The notes under the pieces are model-generated. The model saw nothing but the letters and a program-made list of their open reading frames with translations, had not been told where the DNA came from and did not search any database. Shown piece after piece: positions 53,201-60,400 of a stretch of 64,000 nucleotides of DNA (its first letter is position 1; the number at the start of each line of letters is the position of its first letter). The DNA is from Varroa destructor (Eukaryota > Arthropoda > Arachnida > Mesostigmata > Varroidae): contig NW_019211457.1 in assembly GCF_002443255.2 (NCBI RefSeq), positions 49,588,137 to 49,652,136 of the forward strand. Reading direction: 5' to 3'. A program made the translations under genes and the position numbers.

Positions 53201-54415
53201 GGTACTACGAATATAACAAGGATCTCCGCGTTACTTTTTGCTGTTCATTCTTATTGTTGGCTGTCCCTGAATTTCTCACACCGCATGTCCGTGAAATAGA
53301 GCTCATGTAGGCGTTTGCGTTAGGCCGCCAATTTTTAAACAAGCTGGCGTTGTTATCCAAGCCCTCCTGGTGACGTTTGGATTCCGTTTTGTAAAGAAAT
53401 GTTTGACTCTGCTGTTGTTAAATTTAGTGTAGGCCTGACATTGGAATCATGTAAATGTCGTCCGAGGAAGAAACATAATTGCTGCCTGTTACTGTCTAGC
53501 ATTGAACGAACAGTTTAATCTCCTCACTATACGGTGTATTTTTTCTTTGTTTTTATTTGGCATATTTGTGCTGTGTGATTTTATCATGAACCGTACAGAC
53601 ACAATTTACTGGGAGCGCGAAGGTTTCGACATGTCCCGAACGCGTACAACGTTTAAGGGCCGAGCGGACGAGAAAACCGCTACCTCTTTCCTTACGATTT
53701 TCAATGTATCCAAGGCTGATATTGGCGTATTCAACTGTATTGCCAACAACAGGCTGGTAACTACCTCAGCGCAGAGGGGAGCCATGCTCGTTGTCAACTG
53801 TAAGTAACTAATATTTTATACTGGTTCTATTTCTCGACTGGCTAACGACCATGATTTTTAGCAGTAATAACTAGACGTTATCACAAATTTCTATAGGTTT
53901 GATAATACTACCTATACAATGTAAATGTGATCTTCAAATCTATACTTGTTACTATTGGTGTAAGACTAGTTAAACACAATATTTTTTCAGTAGTGTTCAT
54001 TTCGAGAATATTAAGATACTCAACCGCTGTGATATGTATATTGTTACACATAATGTAGCAAAATCTATTTCATAGAACAATAAAACATTGATGCTTCGCT
54101 TAATTACAGTCAAGCCTAAAATCGAACGTCATCCGGCGTTAGCGAAAGCGGCTGCAAATGAAACTGGTACTGCACGTTTGCCATGCCAAGCAAATGGGGC
54201 TCGTGACGTGACGTTCTCGTGGCGCCGCAAAAATGTTCAGTTACAGCCGGGCGCAAAATACGAAATCATACAGAGACGCCTGGAAGGAAGCTTCGTCCAA
54301 TGGGAAAGCGAACTGGTCATATCTGACGTGCGGACGTCGGATTATGGAAACTACACCTGCGTTGCTCACAATGATCTAGGATCAGATCACGCTCAAGTGC
54401 TTCTGACTACCGTCG
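11012..54415 (+). CDS. sns: Nephrin/Sticks-and-stones-like Ig adhesion receptor (partial, 13 exons, nine Ig domains)
   Basis: Joined exons: 11012-11143, 34999-35178, 39596-39751, 40949-41116, 45106-45399, 48393-48698, 50111-50247, 50474-50624, 51072-51377, 51699-52004, 52407-52505, 53599-53799 and 54110-54415. They total 2742 bp, or 914 codons, with no internal stop, and every junction keeps frame with GT/AG boundaries. Nine Ig domains follow one another directly. Nine Ig domains is the count known for insect SNS and Hibris; vertebrate nephrin has fewer, and Kirre/Rst have five. Family members are single-pass membrane receptors that bind Kirre/Neph proteins mainly through Ig1, and act in myoblast fusion, the nephrocyte diaphragm and synapse specification. 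Missing from the window are a secure start codon and, downstream, the expected FN3 domain, membrane span and signalling tail. SNS and Hibris are insect paralogues, so the symbol marks the family, not a proven one-to-one orthologue; 'nephrin-like' or 'SYG-2-like' is equally fair. At least a dozen N-glycosylation sequons support an ectodomain. Confidence 0.93.
12966..13960 (+). mobile_element. Degenerate mariner (Tc1/mariner) transposon remnant
   Basis: Reading forward across frames from about 13081, mariner transposase blocks appear in order. They are an N-terminal KNVAQTYKKTDAIYG-like helix region, FGSGNFDVKEDPRSGRLTAKKADDI (about 13176-13251), a HDIAKEL helix-turn-helix piece, a KTGYKKK/KLDIQV stretch, and a WLIAGDEKL block carrying the first catalytic Asp (about 13459-13490). 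After these come EKPRLTP, an FIRQKLRQVG block, and LAPSDYHVF with the third catalytic Asp (about 13750-13780), then a QFFAES end. Frameshifts and stops (for example TAA at 13267-13269) separate the blocks, and the HxDNARPH box with the second Asp is unrecognisable. The element is therefore inactive. At about 1.0 kb it is shorter than the usual 1.25-1.3 kb. Possible eroded inverted ends share a TCC(G)AAAT(T)AA core near 12980 and 13935, which is weak support. Confidence 0.85.
14305..14319. repeat. A15 homopolymer
   Basis: Fifteen A in a row, about 350 bp downstream of the mariner remnant. Confidence 0.9.
26284..26315. repeat. (TA)16 microsatellite
   Basis: Sixteen uninterrupted TA units in the large Ig1 intron. 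Confidence 0.95.
31163..31188. repeat. (TC)13 microsatellite
   Basis: Thirteen uninterrupted TC units in the large Ig1 intron. Confidence 0.95.
32834..32875. repeat. (TA)21 microsatellite
   Basis: Twenty-one uninterrupted TA units, the longest dinucleotide repeat in the window. Flanking sequence holds a GAGATTAACCTTCC / AAGGCTAATCTC near-inverted repeat around 32789-32830. Confidence 0.95.
34999..35178 (+). CDS. sns: sns-like exon: second half of Ig1
   Basis: The acceptor is TTTTTACAG ending at 34998 and the donor is GTAAGT at 35179; 180 bp, phase 1-1. The split glycine codon joins the upstream exon to GYDRAVPGYERYSM, and the exon continues to DDDGEYQCQV, the second Ig1 cysteine in the usual DxGxYxC context, then AKLTVL. 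The sequon N-A-T lies in VNATVDDDG. The PGYxRYS and YQCQV motifs match Ig1 of SNS/nephrin relatives. It sits 23.9 kb from the exon that carries the other half of the same domain. Confidence 0.95.
35179..39595 (+). other. Intron between Ig1 and Ig2 exons
   Basis: 4.4 kb, phase 1. It contains a run of 14 C at 35504-35517 and a GC-richer half (about 37500-39450) with unrecognised open frames. No domain, RNA gene or transposon was recognised. Confidence 0.85.
35504..35517. repeat. C14 homopolymer
   Basis: Fourteen C in a row followed by TCTTCCCC, giving a strong strand asymmetry. Confidence 0.95.
39596..39751 (+). CDS. sns: sns-like exon: first half of Ig2
   Basis: The acceptor is TGTGCAG ending at 39595 and the donor is GTAAGT at 39752; 156 bp, phase 1-1. 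It begins with the inter-domain PPKTIEI linker typical of this family, followed by IQLSCLV (first cysteine) and AEIKWFRNN (core tryptophan). The exon stops after EIHRP, so Ig2 is split between this exon and the next. One N-N-S sequon is present, but it is followed by proline, which usually lowers use. Confidence 0.93.
39752..40948 (+). other. Intron within Ig2
   Basis: 1.2 kb, phase 1, ending in a good pyrimidine-rich acceptor. Nothing else is recognised in it. Confidence 0.85.
40949..41116 (+). CDS. sns: sns-like exon: second half of Ig2
   Basis: The acceptor is TTTCCTTGCAG ending at 40948 and the donor is GTGAGT at 41117; 168 bp, phase 1-1. It reads DMIEYKTLEGD, then SAVSTITLRPSPEDNG and AYACQAHHH (second Ig2 cysteine), ending VRLSVL, the last beta strand. 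The ACQAxH motif and the LxPxxxDxG run match Ig2 of SNS relatives. An open frame on the opposite strand over this exon is only a shadow of it. Confidence 0.93.
43113..43155. repeat. Compound (AC)7(TA)14 microsatellite
   Basis: Seven AC units run directly into about fourteen TA units. Confidence 0.93.
44173..44204. repeat. (AT)16 microsatellite
   Basis: Sixteen AT units flanked by GTCTC and GAGTCG, so the flanks are partly complementary. Confidence 0.95.
45106..45399 (+). CDS. sns: sns-like exon: complete Ig3
   Basis: The acceptor is TTTGTTTTTCCAG ending at 45105 and the donor is GTAAGT at 45400; 294 bp, phase 1-1. A whole Ig domain lies in one exon: PPDPPEILGYSEGE linker, VTLRCVSRGGNP (first cysteine and the GGNP motif), SVLWYRG (tryptophan), and AIYRCVATNP (second cysteine). 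The sequon N-A-S is in ANASDNN. There is an additional unpaired cysteine in KPCDSS, in the loop after the tryptophan strand. Linker and GGNP motif recur in Ig5, which suggests an ancestral two-domain duplication. Confidence 0.95.
45400..48392 (+). other. Intron between Ig3 and Ig4
   Basis: 3.0 kb, phase 1. It contains a perfect 20-bp AT palindrome at 46965-46984 and a purine-rich stretch at about 47030-47110. No gene was recognised. Confidence 0.85.
46965..46984. repeat. 20-bp perfect AT palindrome
   Basis: TATATTATAT and its exact inverse adjoin without a spacer, inside a longer AT-only stretch (about 46950-46986). Confidence 0.9.
48393..48698 (+). CDS. sns: sns-like exon: complete Ig4
   Basis: The acceptor is ATGCTTTTCAG ending at 48392 and the donor is GTAAGT at 48699; 306 bp, phase 1-1. 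The domain reads GPYMVTVEPDGPSSAKVGD, then VTMRCRTAPSNP (first cysteine, PSNP motif), ADISWTVDG (tryptophan), and VFICYAVN (second cysteine), ending IDII. The PSNP motif after the first cysteine and the long GGWVTSSEL strand are shared with Ig6. N-G-S is a possible glycosylation site. The 306 bp length equals that of the Ig6, Ig7 and Ig9 exons. Confidence 0.95.
48699..50110 (+). other. Intron between Ig4 and Ig5
   Basis: 1.4 kb, phase 1, with a short TG repeat at 48905-48918. Open frames at about 49380-49850 show no known domain. Confidence 0.85.
48905..48918. repeat. (TG)7 microsatellite
   Basis: Seven uninterrupted TG units. Confidence 0.9.
50111..50247 (+). CDS. sns: sns-like exon: first half of Ig5
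   Basis: The acceptor is CACTTTACAG ending at 50110 and the donor is GTAAGT at 50248; 137 bp, entering in phase 1 and leaving in phase 0. It reads PPSPPVIYGYLES, then YALTCVTKGGNP (first cysteine, GGNP motif), and QHAWFRGNNR (tryptophan). The phase 0 exit is unique among the introns of this gene. The domain matches Ig3 in linker and GGNP motif, but Ig3 is uninterrupted. Confidence 0.93.
50474..50624 (+). CDS. sns: sns-like exon: second half of Ig5
   Basis: The acceptor is TGTTCGCAG ending at 50473 and the donor is GTAAGT at 50625; 151 bp, phase 0 in and phase 1 out. It reads VESSVKNDN, then VKSEIVFTASEKDNG and PIRCEASQKN (second cysteine), closing with VTPKVL. Joined to the preceding exon it gives a normal 96-residue Ig domain. 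The intervening intron, 226 bp, is the shortest in the window. Confidence 0.93.
50625..51071 (+). other. Intron between Ig5 and Ig6
   Basis: 447 bp, phase 1, AT-rich, beginning with a TAA/TA low-complexity tract (about 50641-50664). Nothing else was seen. Confidence 0.85.
50641..50664. repeat. TAA/TA low-complexity tract
   Basis: AATAATAATAAT followed by TATATATA just inside the intron after Ig5. Confidence 0.85.
51072..51377 (+). CDS. sns: sns-like exon: complete Ig6
   Basis: The acceptor is TTTGTTCCAG ending at 51071 and the donor is GTGAGT at 51378; 306 bp, phase 1-1. It reads GPFNVTVHQVGQ, then ATFECRTGPSNP (first cysteine, PSNP motif), PEITWWKND (tryptophan), and ATIRCQATNRALQRSEH (second cysteine). 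The NxALQRSxH run after the last cysteine is a strong family signature, shared with Ig6 of insect SNS/Hibris. Sequons are F-N-V-T and H-N-A-T. Confidence 0.96.
51378..51698 (+). other. Intron between Ig6 and Ig7
   Basis: 321 bp, phase 1. Its 3' half stays open in the frame of the Ig7 exon. The conserved domain start, the AG and the phase all place the boundary at 51699, so the upstream open part is treated as chance. Confidence 0.8.
51699..52004 (+). CDS. sns: sns-like exon: complete Ig7, lacking both canonical cysteines
   Basis: The acceptor is TCGTTTAACAG ending at 51698 and the donor is GTGAGT at 52005; 306 bp, phase 1-1. It reads APVINLRIDSLTFFEGD, then TRFEWMHEGRR (core tryptophan), VLNFTEIHRNDSG and VYILKAQNAVG. 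The fold pattern is intact, but neither disulfide cysteine is present: the first position is valine or leucine (near codon 51773-51775), and the second, in the DSGVYxLKAQN motif, is leucine (CTC, 51947-51949). The exon has no cysteine at all. Sequons are L-N-F-T, R-N-D-S and T-N-F-T. The frame stays open through the 3' part of the preceding intron, but the AG and phase fix the start here. Confidence 0.94.
52005..52406 (+). other. Intron between Ig7 and Ig8
   Basis: 402 bp, phase 1, containing an interrupted TA/CTAT repeat at about 52233-52270. Nothing else was seen. Confidence 0.85.
52233..52270. repeat. Interrupted TA/CTAT microsatellite
   Basis: TA units interspersed with CTATCTAT in the intron between Ig7 and Ig8. 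Confidence 0.85.
52407..52505 (+). CDS. sns: sns-like exon: first part of Ig8
   Basis: The acceptor is CTTTTTGCAG ending at 52406; 99 bp, phase 1-1. It reads PASITHIDEVVYADDG, then SLQCQVDAHPVYN (first cysteine). The donor at 52506 is GTAACC, weaker than the GTAAGT/GTGAGT used by every other exon. It was chosen because it is the position that keeps frame with the next exon and restores the family pattern, in which a short loop leads directly into a WERxGxDM strand. Without splicing the frame stops within about 15 codons. This exon is easy to miss because it is short and lies in no long open frame. Confidence 0.85.
52506..53598 (+). other. Intron within Ig8
   Basis: 1.1 kb, phase 1. It starts with the atypical donor GTAACC and ends at a weak-tract acceptor CCGTACAG. 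No gene was recognised inside it. Confidence 0.8.
53599..53799 (+). CDS. sns: sns-like exon: second part of Ig8
   Basis: The acceptor is CCGTACAG ending at 53598, with only a loose pyrimidine tract, and the donor is GTAAGT at 53800; 201 bp, phase 1-1. It reads DTIYWEREGFDMSRTR (core tryptophan), then ATSFLTIFNVSKADIG and VFNCIANNR (second cysteine). The YWEREGFDM run and the NCIANNR motif match Ig8 of SNS relatives. Splicing to the upstream exon creates an N-D-T sequon spanning the junction; N-V-S is a second site. Confidence 0.92.
53800..54109 (+). other. Intron between Ig8 and Ig9
   Basis: 310 bp, phase 1 and AT-rich. Nothing else was seen. Confidence 0.85.
54110..54415 (+). CDS. sns: sns-like exon: complete Ig9
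   Basis: The acceptor is CTTAATTACAG ending at 54109 and the donor is GTAAGT at 54416; 306 bp, phase 1-1. It reads KPKIERHPALAKAAANETG, then ARLPCQANGARDVTFSWRRK (first cysteine and tryptophan) and DYGNYTCVAHNDLG (second cysteine), ending LLTTV. N-E-T and N-Y-T are sequons. In SNS and Hibris this domain is followed directly by a fibronectin type III domain. No matching FN3 exon is visible from here to 64000, so the next coding exon is inferred to lie outside the window. Confidence 0.95.
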
Positions 54416-57400
54416 GTAAGTCGCTCTGACCATCGTCCGGTACGTGTCCCAAATGGTTGGCATAACAACGCCTCCAAGGACACATGTCATGATCTAGCGG
54501 GTCACTAAGGTATTAGTAACTAATTCTACGATAAAGGACAATCTGCTTGTCAAATGTATATAACTCATGATCACGTTAAAGGGGACATATACACAAAAGC
54601 TATTCTAAATAATATGGGACTAATGCAACCGTCTCAGGACCTTTTTACAGATTCTTTCAACTTTTTTTAAAGTAAGGCAGATTTCCTCATGTCTTTTATG
54701 TCAGATACATTCTTTTAGGCCTATAAACATACAAAAAAATTCTTATAGACTTTGTTCTTTAGAGAGCTATAGGAAAACGCCCAGTTAGATTAAGGGGAAT
54801 CAGTAAGGAGAGCATGATACGAATGCCTAGTATATTTGTATGTTTGCCAGAGTTTCTTTTTAATAACTTTGATGGCTCTAATGTCACATATTATCCAAAT
54901 CATACTTCACTTTCGAGCACAGAAAGACTTTAGTATGTCTCTCTTACGAGAACAACTAGCAGTTAGATTAAAAATAGTCCGGTATAACCGCTTGCCAGAA
55001 TAGGCAACATATAGTTACTTCAGTTTCATAGTGTTTATTCGTGAATGACGTCGGAGTTGTCATATTGTCACGTATAGCGGATACGTTCGTCCGTTGCTTT
55101 AGGAGAAAGAAATGTGCTTTATTGGAGGAGATGATTTTCAATACAAGATTAAGATCTCGATGCAGCTTACCCCCGGTCGCAGAAGAGAACACGAGGCGTG
55201 TGTAGGCTTGAATTTTTAGCCTAACATTTTATAGGACCGGAAATCAACTTTTCCATACACCGTGTTCCATATATCCATTAAAGTAAAGCGAACTGTTGCA
55301 AACTCCAAGGAATTAAGGTGTCACTTCAACACACTGCTATACACTCAGGCTGCTGATTGTTGCTATAGTGGTAACTGTATGAGATTGCTAACATCTACGC
55401 TACCGGCGGAGTTCACTACGCCGATGTTCCGCAACATTGCAGTTGTATGCGTTTGCAGCGTATATGATGGGTGCGACTGTTTGTCCATCTCTCAGAGTGT
55501 GAGTCAGTGCGTCAAGCGGAATAGGGGCGTCACAACTAGGATTTCATCATTCCGTTACATACTATCGTCATAACACGACGTTTGCGACAGCAGTAAGGGC
55601 TCGAAAGCAGTTCTATTCGAAGTAAGCGCTGTGCCGACTGAGGATGCGGAGAAATACTCAGTGCTGCGTTTAGCTGAGCTCAAGCGGTGAAAGAGAAAGA
55701 AAGAACGCCAGCCAATAACGGCGGCACCTGGGAATGTTGCCGAATCAGCTAACGGAAACGGTTAGCTATTTTATACTATTACGACCGGCATGACTAACGT
55801 GATGAGCGGAGCAGCGGACAAGGGAAAAGGAGAGGGGCTAAAAGGGGCAACCGTGCACGACCGCAACCTAGCCAATCCAAGCATGGTTGTGTTGTCTACC
55901 AGCTCACAACTGAACCTTCCTAAAACCAATTAGCCAGCAGACTTGTGATGATGGCGAGTAGCTAGCGGCTACTGCTGCTTGCTTGGTAGAGCAGCTGCAA
56001 CGGCTGTTGGCTTCCAAAAGGACGGCATTAGAGAAAAGGGAGGGAGAGAGAGGGGACACATGTGATGGCGGATGCGGTTAAGATGACGATGTTGACGATA
56101 GAGCGGTAGCTTCTGGGATACTAGACCCGGATCCCTGGAGGATCCTAACGGGAACGCCATTGCATCGCAATGGTCAACGTACGGTGGAGAGCTTGCTTTC
56201 GAGCCGGGTCGCGCGTATGTGACTATATGGATTTCAGTAGGAGCAGGAGAACCATGGGACCTTCCTGTGGGGACAAACCGGTTAGACTCACTCGCTCGCT
56301 GCTGCAGGGCCCGATTGTTTGCCCTAACCATCGGTTTCGTCGACGCTTTTCCTGCACCTTGGGCCCTCACAGAGTTGCCACTGCCTTTGCAGTGATTATG
56401 TGTAGTTGGTATCTATGTCTGTGTCTGCGTAAGCACGCGTGTTGGCAATGTCCAATCCAGATTAGCCGAAAGCGGCGACTAGCTGCACTTATGCTGCTTA
56501 GTAAGGGCCAGCGGTCTCGCTTATTGGGCTTTAGTGGCTAAGAGGTAAGCCCCAATACAAACATGACATCCGCAGAATCCAAAGCCCAGTCGAGACTCAA
56601 CCGATATCAGAGTGTTTTCTGGTTAAGCGGAGACTCTATGGACGAGCCAGTGGTAAGCGGTTCAGCCAAAGCTAGCGTTTCCACTAGAGCATGAGATCTT
56701 CTGGGCTGGTAAACAAACATCGTTATTTTCCTTACCACAGCCGTTCTTCCCTACCCCCATCAGATTGCTCGTTTTGAGCCGGACTCACTTGTAGGTTGTT
56801 GTTTTACCACTGTTCGGCGAACGATGACGCAAATTAAAGGTAATTGCACAACATTTCTCAGGATCTACATCGCTCAATCTATAATAGAAGAAATGATAAA
56901 AAAAAAAATAACCCGAGTGTTGCTATTCCGTGGAGTGAAGGAAGTGACAGTCACTCATACACTTTGAATTTGGTGCTGCTGAAGACATGTCGTCAACCGA
57001 AATGCCATAAAAACATATATGTGCTTTGTCAATTCGGCAATGTCACTAATGACCTAACAAGACAAACCTTACCTTACCTTAGCATTAAAATTTTGCATGT
57101 TCTAATTAAGAGTTGTAAAAGTATAGGTTAAACCTGGCAATTGAAACGCTTGAAAGCTTTATCAGATTTACTAGGAGTTATCTGAGTTTACAGGGTGCTT
57201 CAAGAGGGTAATTTCAGGAACTGCTGAATCTCTATAATATATAGACGACACCATTTGCGCTGATTTCTGGATTGGATACAGAAAATGGAATGGTAGCTAC
57301 AGCGGCAGCAGCAAGGTCATTCTACCCGCTGTCTTTTAGCCGACCCGTTGGTACGCCGTTGGTACTCCCGGACGAGCACCAGCAGCAGTGCCAAATTGCG

Positions 57401-60400
57401 TGGAGCCGTGTGCGTTGTTGTCCTTTTAACGGCCGGGGCGGTGGGGGGGGGGGGGGGGGTGCGTATAGTCGGGCAGTCGTGCCTGTAATAGTAGTGGTGG
57501 CGATGGCCGTGATGGGCACACAAAACAGAAAGTATAGCAAAACCAAATAAGGACAACCACAAACATAGCGGCCAACTTCTGTGACGGTTAGCCGCTATCC
57601 CCTTTCCAATTCATACGATGGGTTCTGCTGGTAGAATAAAGCCTTCCGCTACTTTTATTTGATACTTTCGCTCTACCTAATGACCAGTAAAGGTATTTGT
57701 TATTACATTAAGCTACTCAGAGGGCCAAGTGGGACAAAGAGGACAAAGTGCTAGTTTCCTGAGGCCTCATCTGCATGTACATTCATAGAGATGTGTTTCC
57801 TGGTCTATGCATATTATGGGAATCTCTATCAATGGACGAATACGGAGCAGCCATTTGGCTTTAAAGAACGACAAAGACAGAGATAATAACAATATTCATA
57901 TTGCCATTGTCGAGGGTATATTTGGATCATTGCATTCACTCGTATCTTCCTTCTTGTCCTCTTCGCCACTAACGTACGGTAGCTTGAATAACTCGGCGCT
58001 TCTTGCTGGCTTGGCGGCAATTCCAGTACCAGTTGTAATAGAAATCGGGTTGCACGTATATCTGAACGACGGACATGGGCATCCATTATCTTGCCAAGAG
58101 GCACTCACAAACGACAGAACAAGAGATACACGGGGCAAAGCAAGCAAGCAGTATAGCATAAGTTAGCTAATCACCACCTGCGCGTGATGACTGCATCCAG
58201 GTACATAGGCGCAATGAGCGGACAGGAAAATGGGGAACATGCGGCAATGAGCGTGACATGAGAAAATACGCTCCTATGAGTCTAGCTGTGTTATACAGTG
58301 GCAGCTATCTAGCTACCACCGCTACGGCAGCAGCAATTGGTTTAACCGTGGCCAGTCTACGACATCTCGCTTGCAAACGGGCTTATAAACGCCCTTTGGC
58401 CCCACCCAACAATCCAGGGAGTTCGAGCGTGTTCTCCTAGCACTATACATAGACGCCTTTGAAGCGCTTGGATTTCCTATCAGCTTTCTGCCCTGCCTAC
58501 TTGCACGACGTTTCTGTATGTATACAATGCGTTCCGTACACATGCCTTTTACGAGGACAACGATGGCAACCACCGCCGCTTCTACTAAGATTGCCAATGG
58601 CGTCACGACAGCTGCGGATATGATTGATCTGCCTATGAATACATTATATACAGCAAAGCGCGGGGAGTAGACTACAGACCAGAGAATTCAAGCCACCACC
58701 GCCGTTGCCGCCAAGTACTGGTGTTCTGAGCCGTTCAGATCGCACGGGTTTGCGCTGTTCGACGCTCAACTCGAGGAACATCGGAGCCAGCAATGACTAA
58801 GCGCATTATTCAAGAGTTTGTTCGACTCTTCGATGACACCCACTCATCTATGCGCGATTTAGGGGAACATCGAAGGGCCGTGAAAGACGCAAAGAATCTA
58901 TGCGTAAGTGTGGACGTAAGCCGAAACGACAGATCAACGAAAAGCGGGTCAGCTTTAGTTGGCGGCAGCTAGGGTGATCGCTTTTCGTACGATGTACACG
59001 AGGCAGAAGAAGATATTTGAGTTACTGACGCCGGCAGAATCGGTCAGTGACGCTCAAGCAAAATACCGTAAGGAAAAAAAGGACTTGCGAATTGTTCGGG
59101 CGGACGGAGGTGGGTCGATGGTGATTGTAGAAAATAAGTTATGGAAGGGAAGCGTTGCGGAGATTTACGAGATGTGAGTGACACTCGTCACTCAGGAGCC
59201 ACTGAGTTGTTTATTTGGTCGCTGATACCGACACCGCTTCACTAAGTCGGTGAGTAAAAAGACAGTAGAAGCATTCGGCTTAAGCGACCGCTGGCTAATA
59301 GTGAACATTCTTGTATTCTCTAAGTAGCGGTCTTGGTACCGGCCTTCGTGCCAATCGTTTCCAAATCAACAATCTGATTCCAATCGTTTTAACTTTAATG
59401 ATTTAACACAGCGTTCTGCAGACAAAATCGTATAGCTGTCCCTTGTTTAAAGTGTATATGAAGTCTATTTAGATGTACGAACGTTAGTGTGTTAGCACCG
59501 GCTTGTTTGAAGAATGACCTGACGCCGTGTGCCGTCGTCCTCCATCGTATCGGGCACCCCACCGCTCCTGGTTGGTGCCTATATTCTAGATGAGCTGTTA
59601 CTTGAATCGTCGTTCAACCCAATTTGAAGCGGGACATGGCGCGCTCGCGCTCTGAATCGTTACCCTCGGCTGCCCACATCTAGCAGGTTTGCAGGAAGAC
59701 GACCGTAGCATGCACTGTCCAACGATACTGCGCGATTCTGCTCCGGATCAAACTGGTCACCGTACATTCAAGAAACGCCTTATGCCTTCCATAAATGCTC
59801 GTTGCAAATATCTACGCAAATATTTACCTACGCCATTCGAATCATTAACTATATTGGCTGATACTTCGTATGCCATCTTTGAGGCTACCCTAAATTAAGA
59901 GCATTTTGTAGTGGTAAGTTGAGAAACACATCTATACCTGGAGAGAACAATTATAATACATAAATAATAATAAAGGAGGAACAGGTGGAAGCGTGGATGA
60001 GAGCGATAAAAATGACAGATTTCGCTCGTCTATCGTCACAATGAGTTGCCTTTAGGAGAAATTTATTTCGAATTATTGCGGAGTAAAGTACAAAGGCATG
60101 CCAAATTGCGTGTTTCAGAAGTCAAATGACTATCTTATCATGTGTGCTATATATACACACCATGCTGCACGTACAAAACATAGAATCCTACTTCCTAGAT
60201 TTCATGGCCTTACGTTTACCTTGAATTAGATACACATTACGGATGACGTTGTCTATAACTACGCCGTACCTACACAACTACGCACTAGTCATTCGGACCC
60301 ATAATTAAATATCGAGCGCTTTGATTAAACACAATTTGTTGGTTCTTTGAAACAACACAGAGAACCGTTTCCACTAACCTATTGAGGTAAATACAGTCTA

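Noticed and set aside
58959..59177. Charged open frame ending next to GTGAGT, tested as the missing FN3 exon
   Set aside because: It shows none of the FN3 landmarks (proline-rich start, core tryptophan, YRIRY-like strand) and lacks an acceptor in the needed phase.
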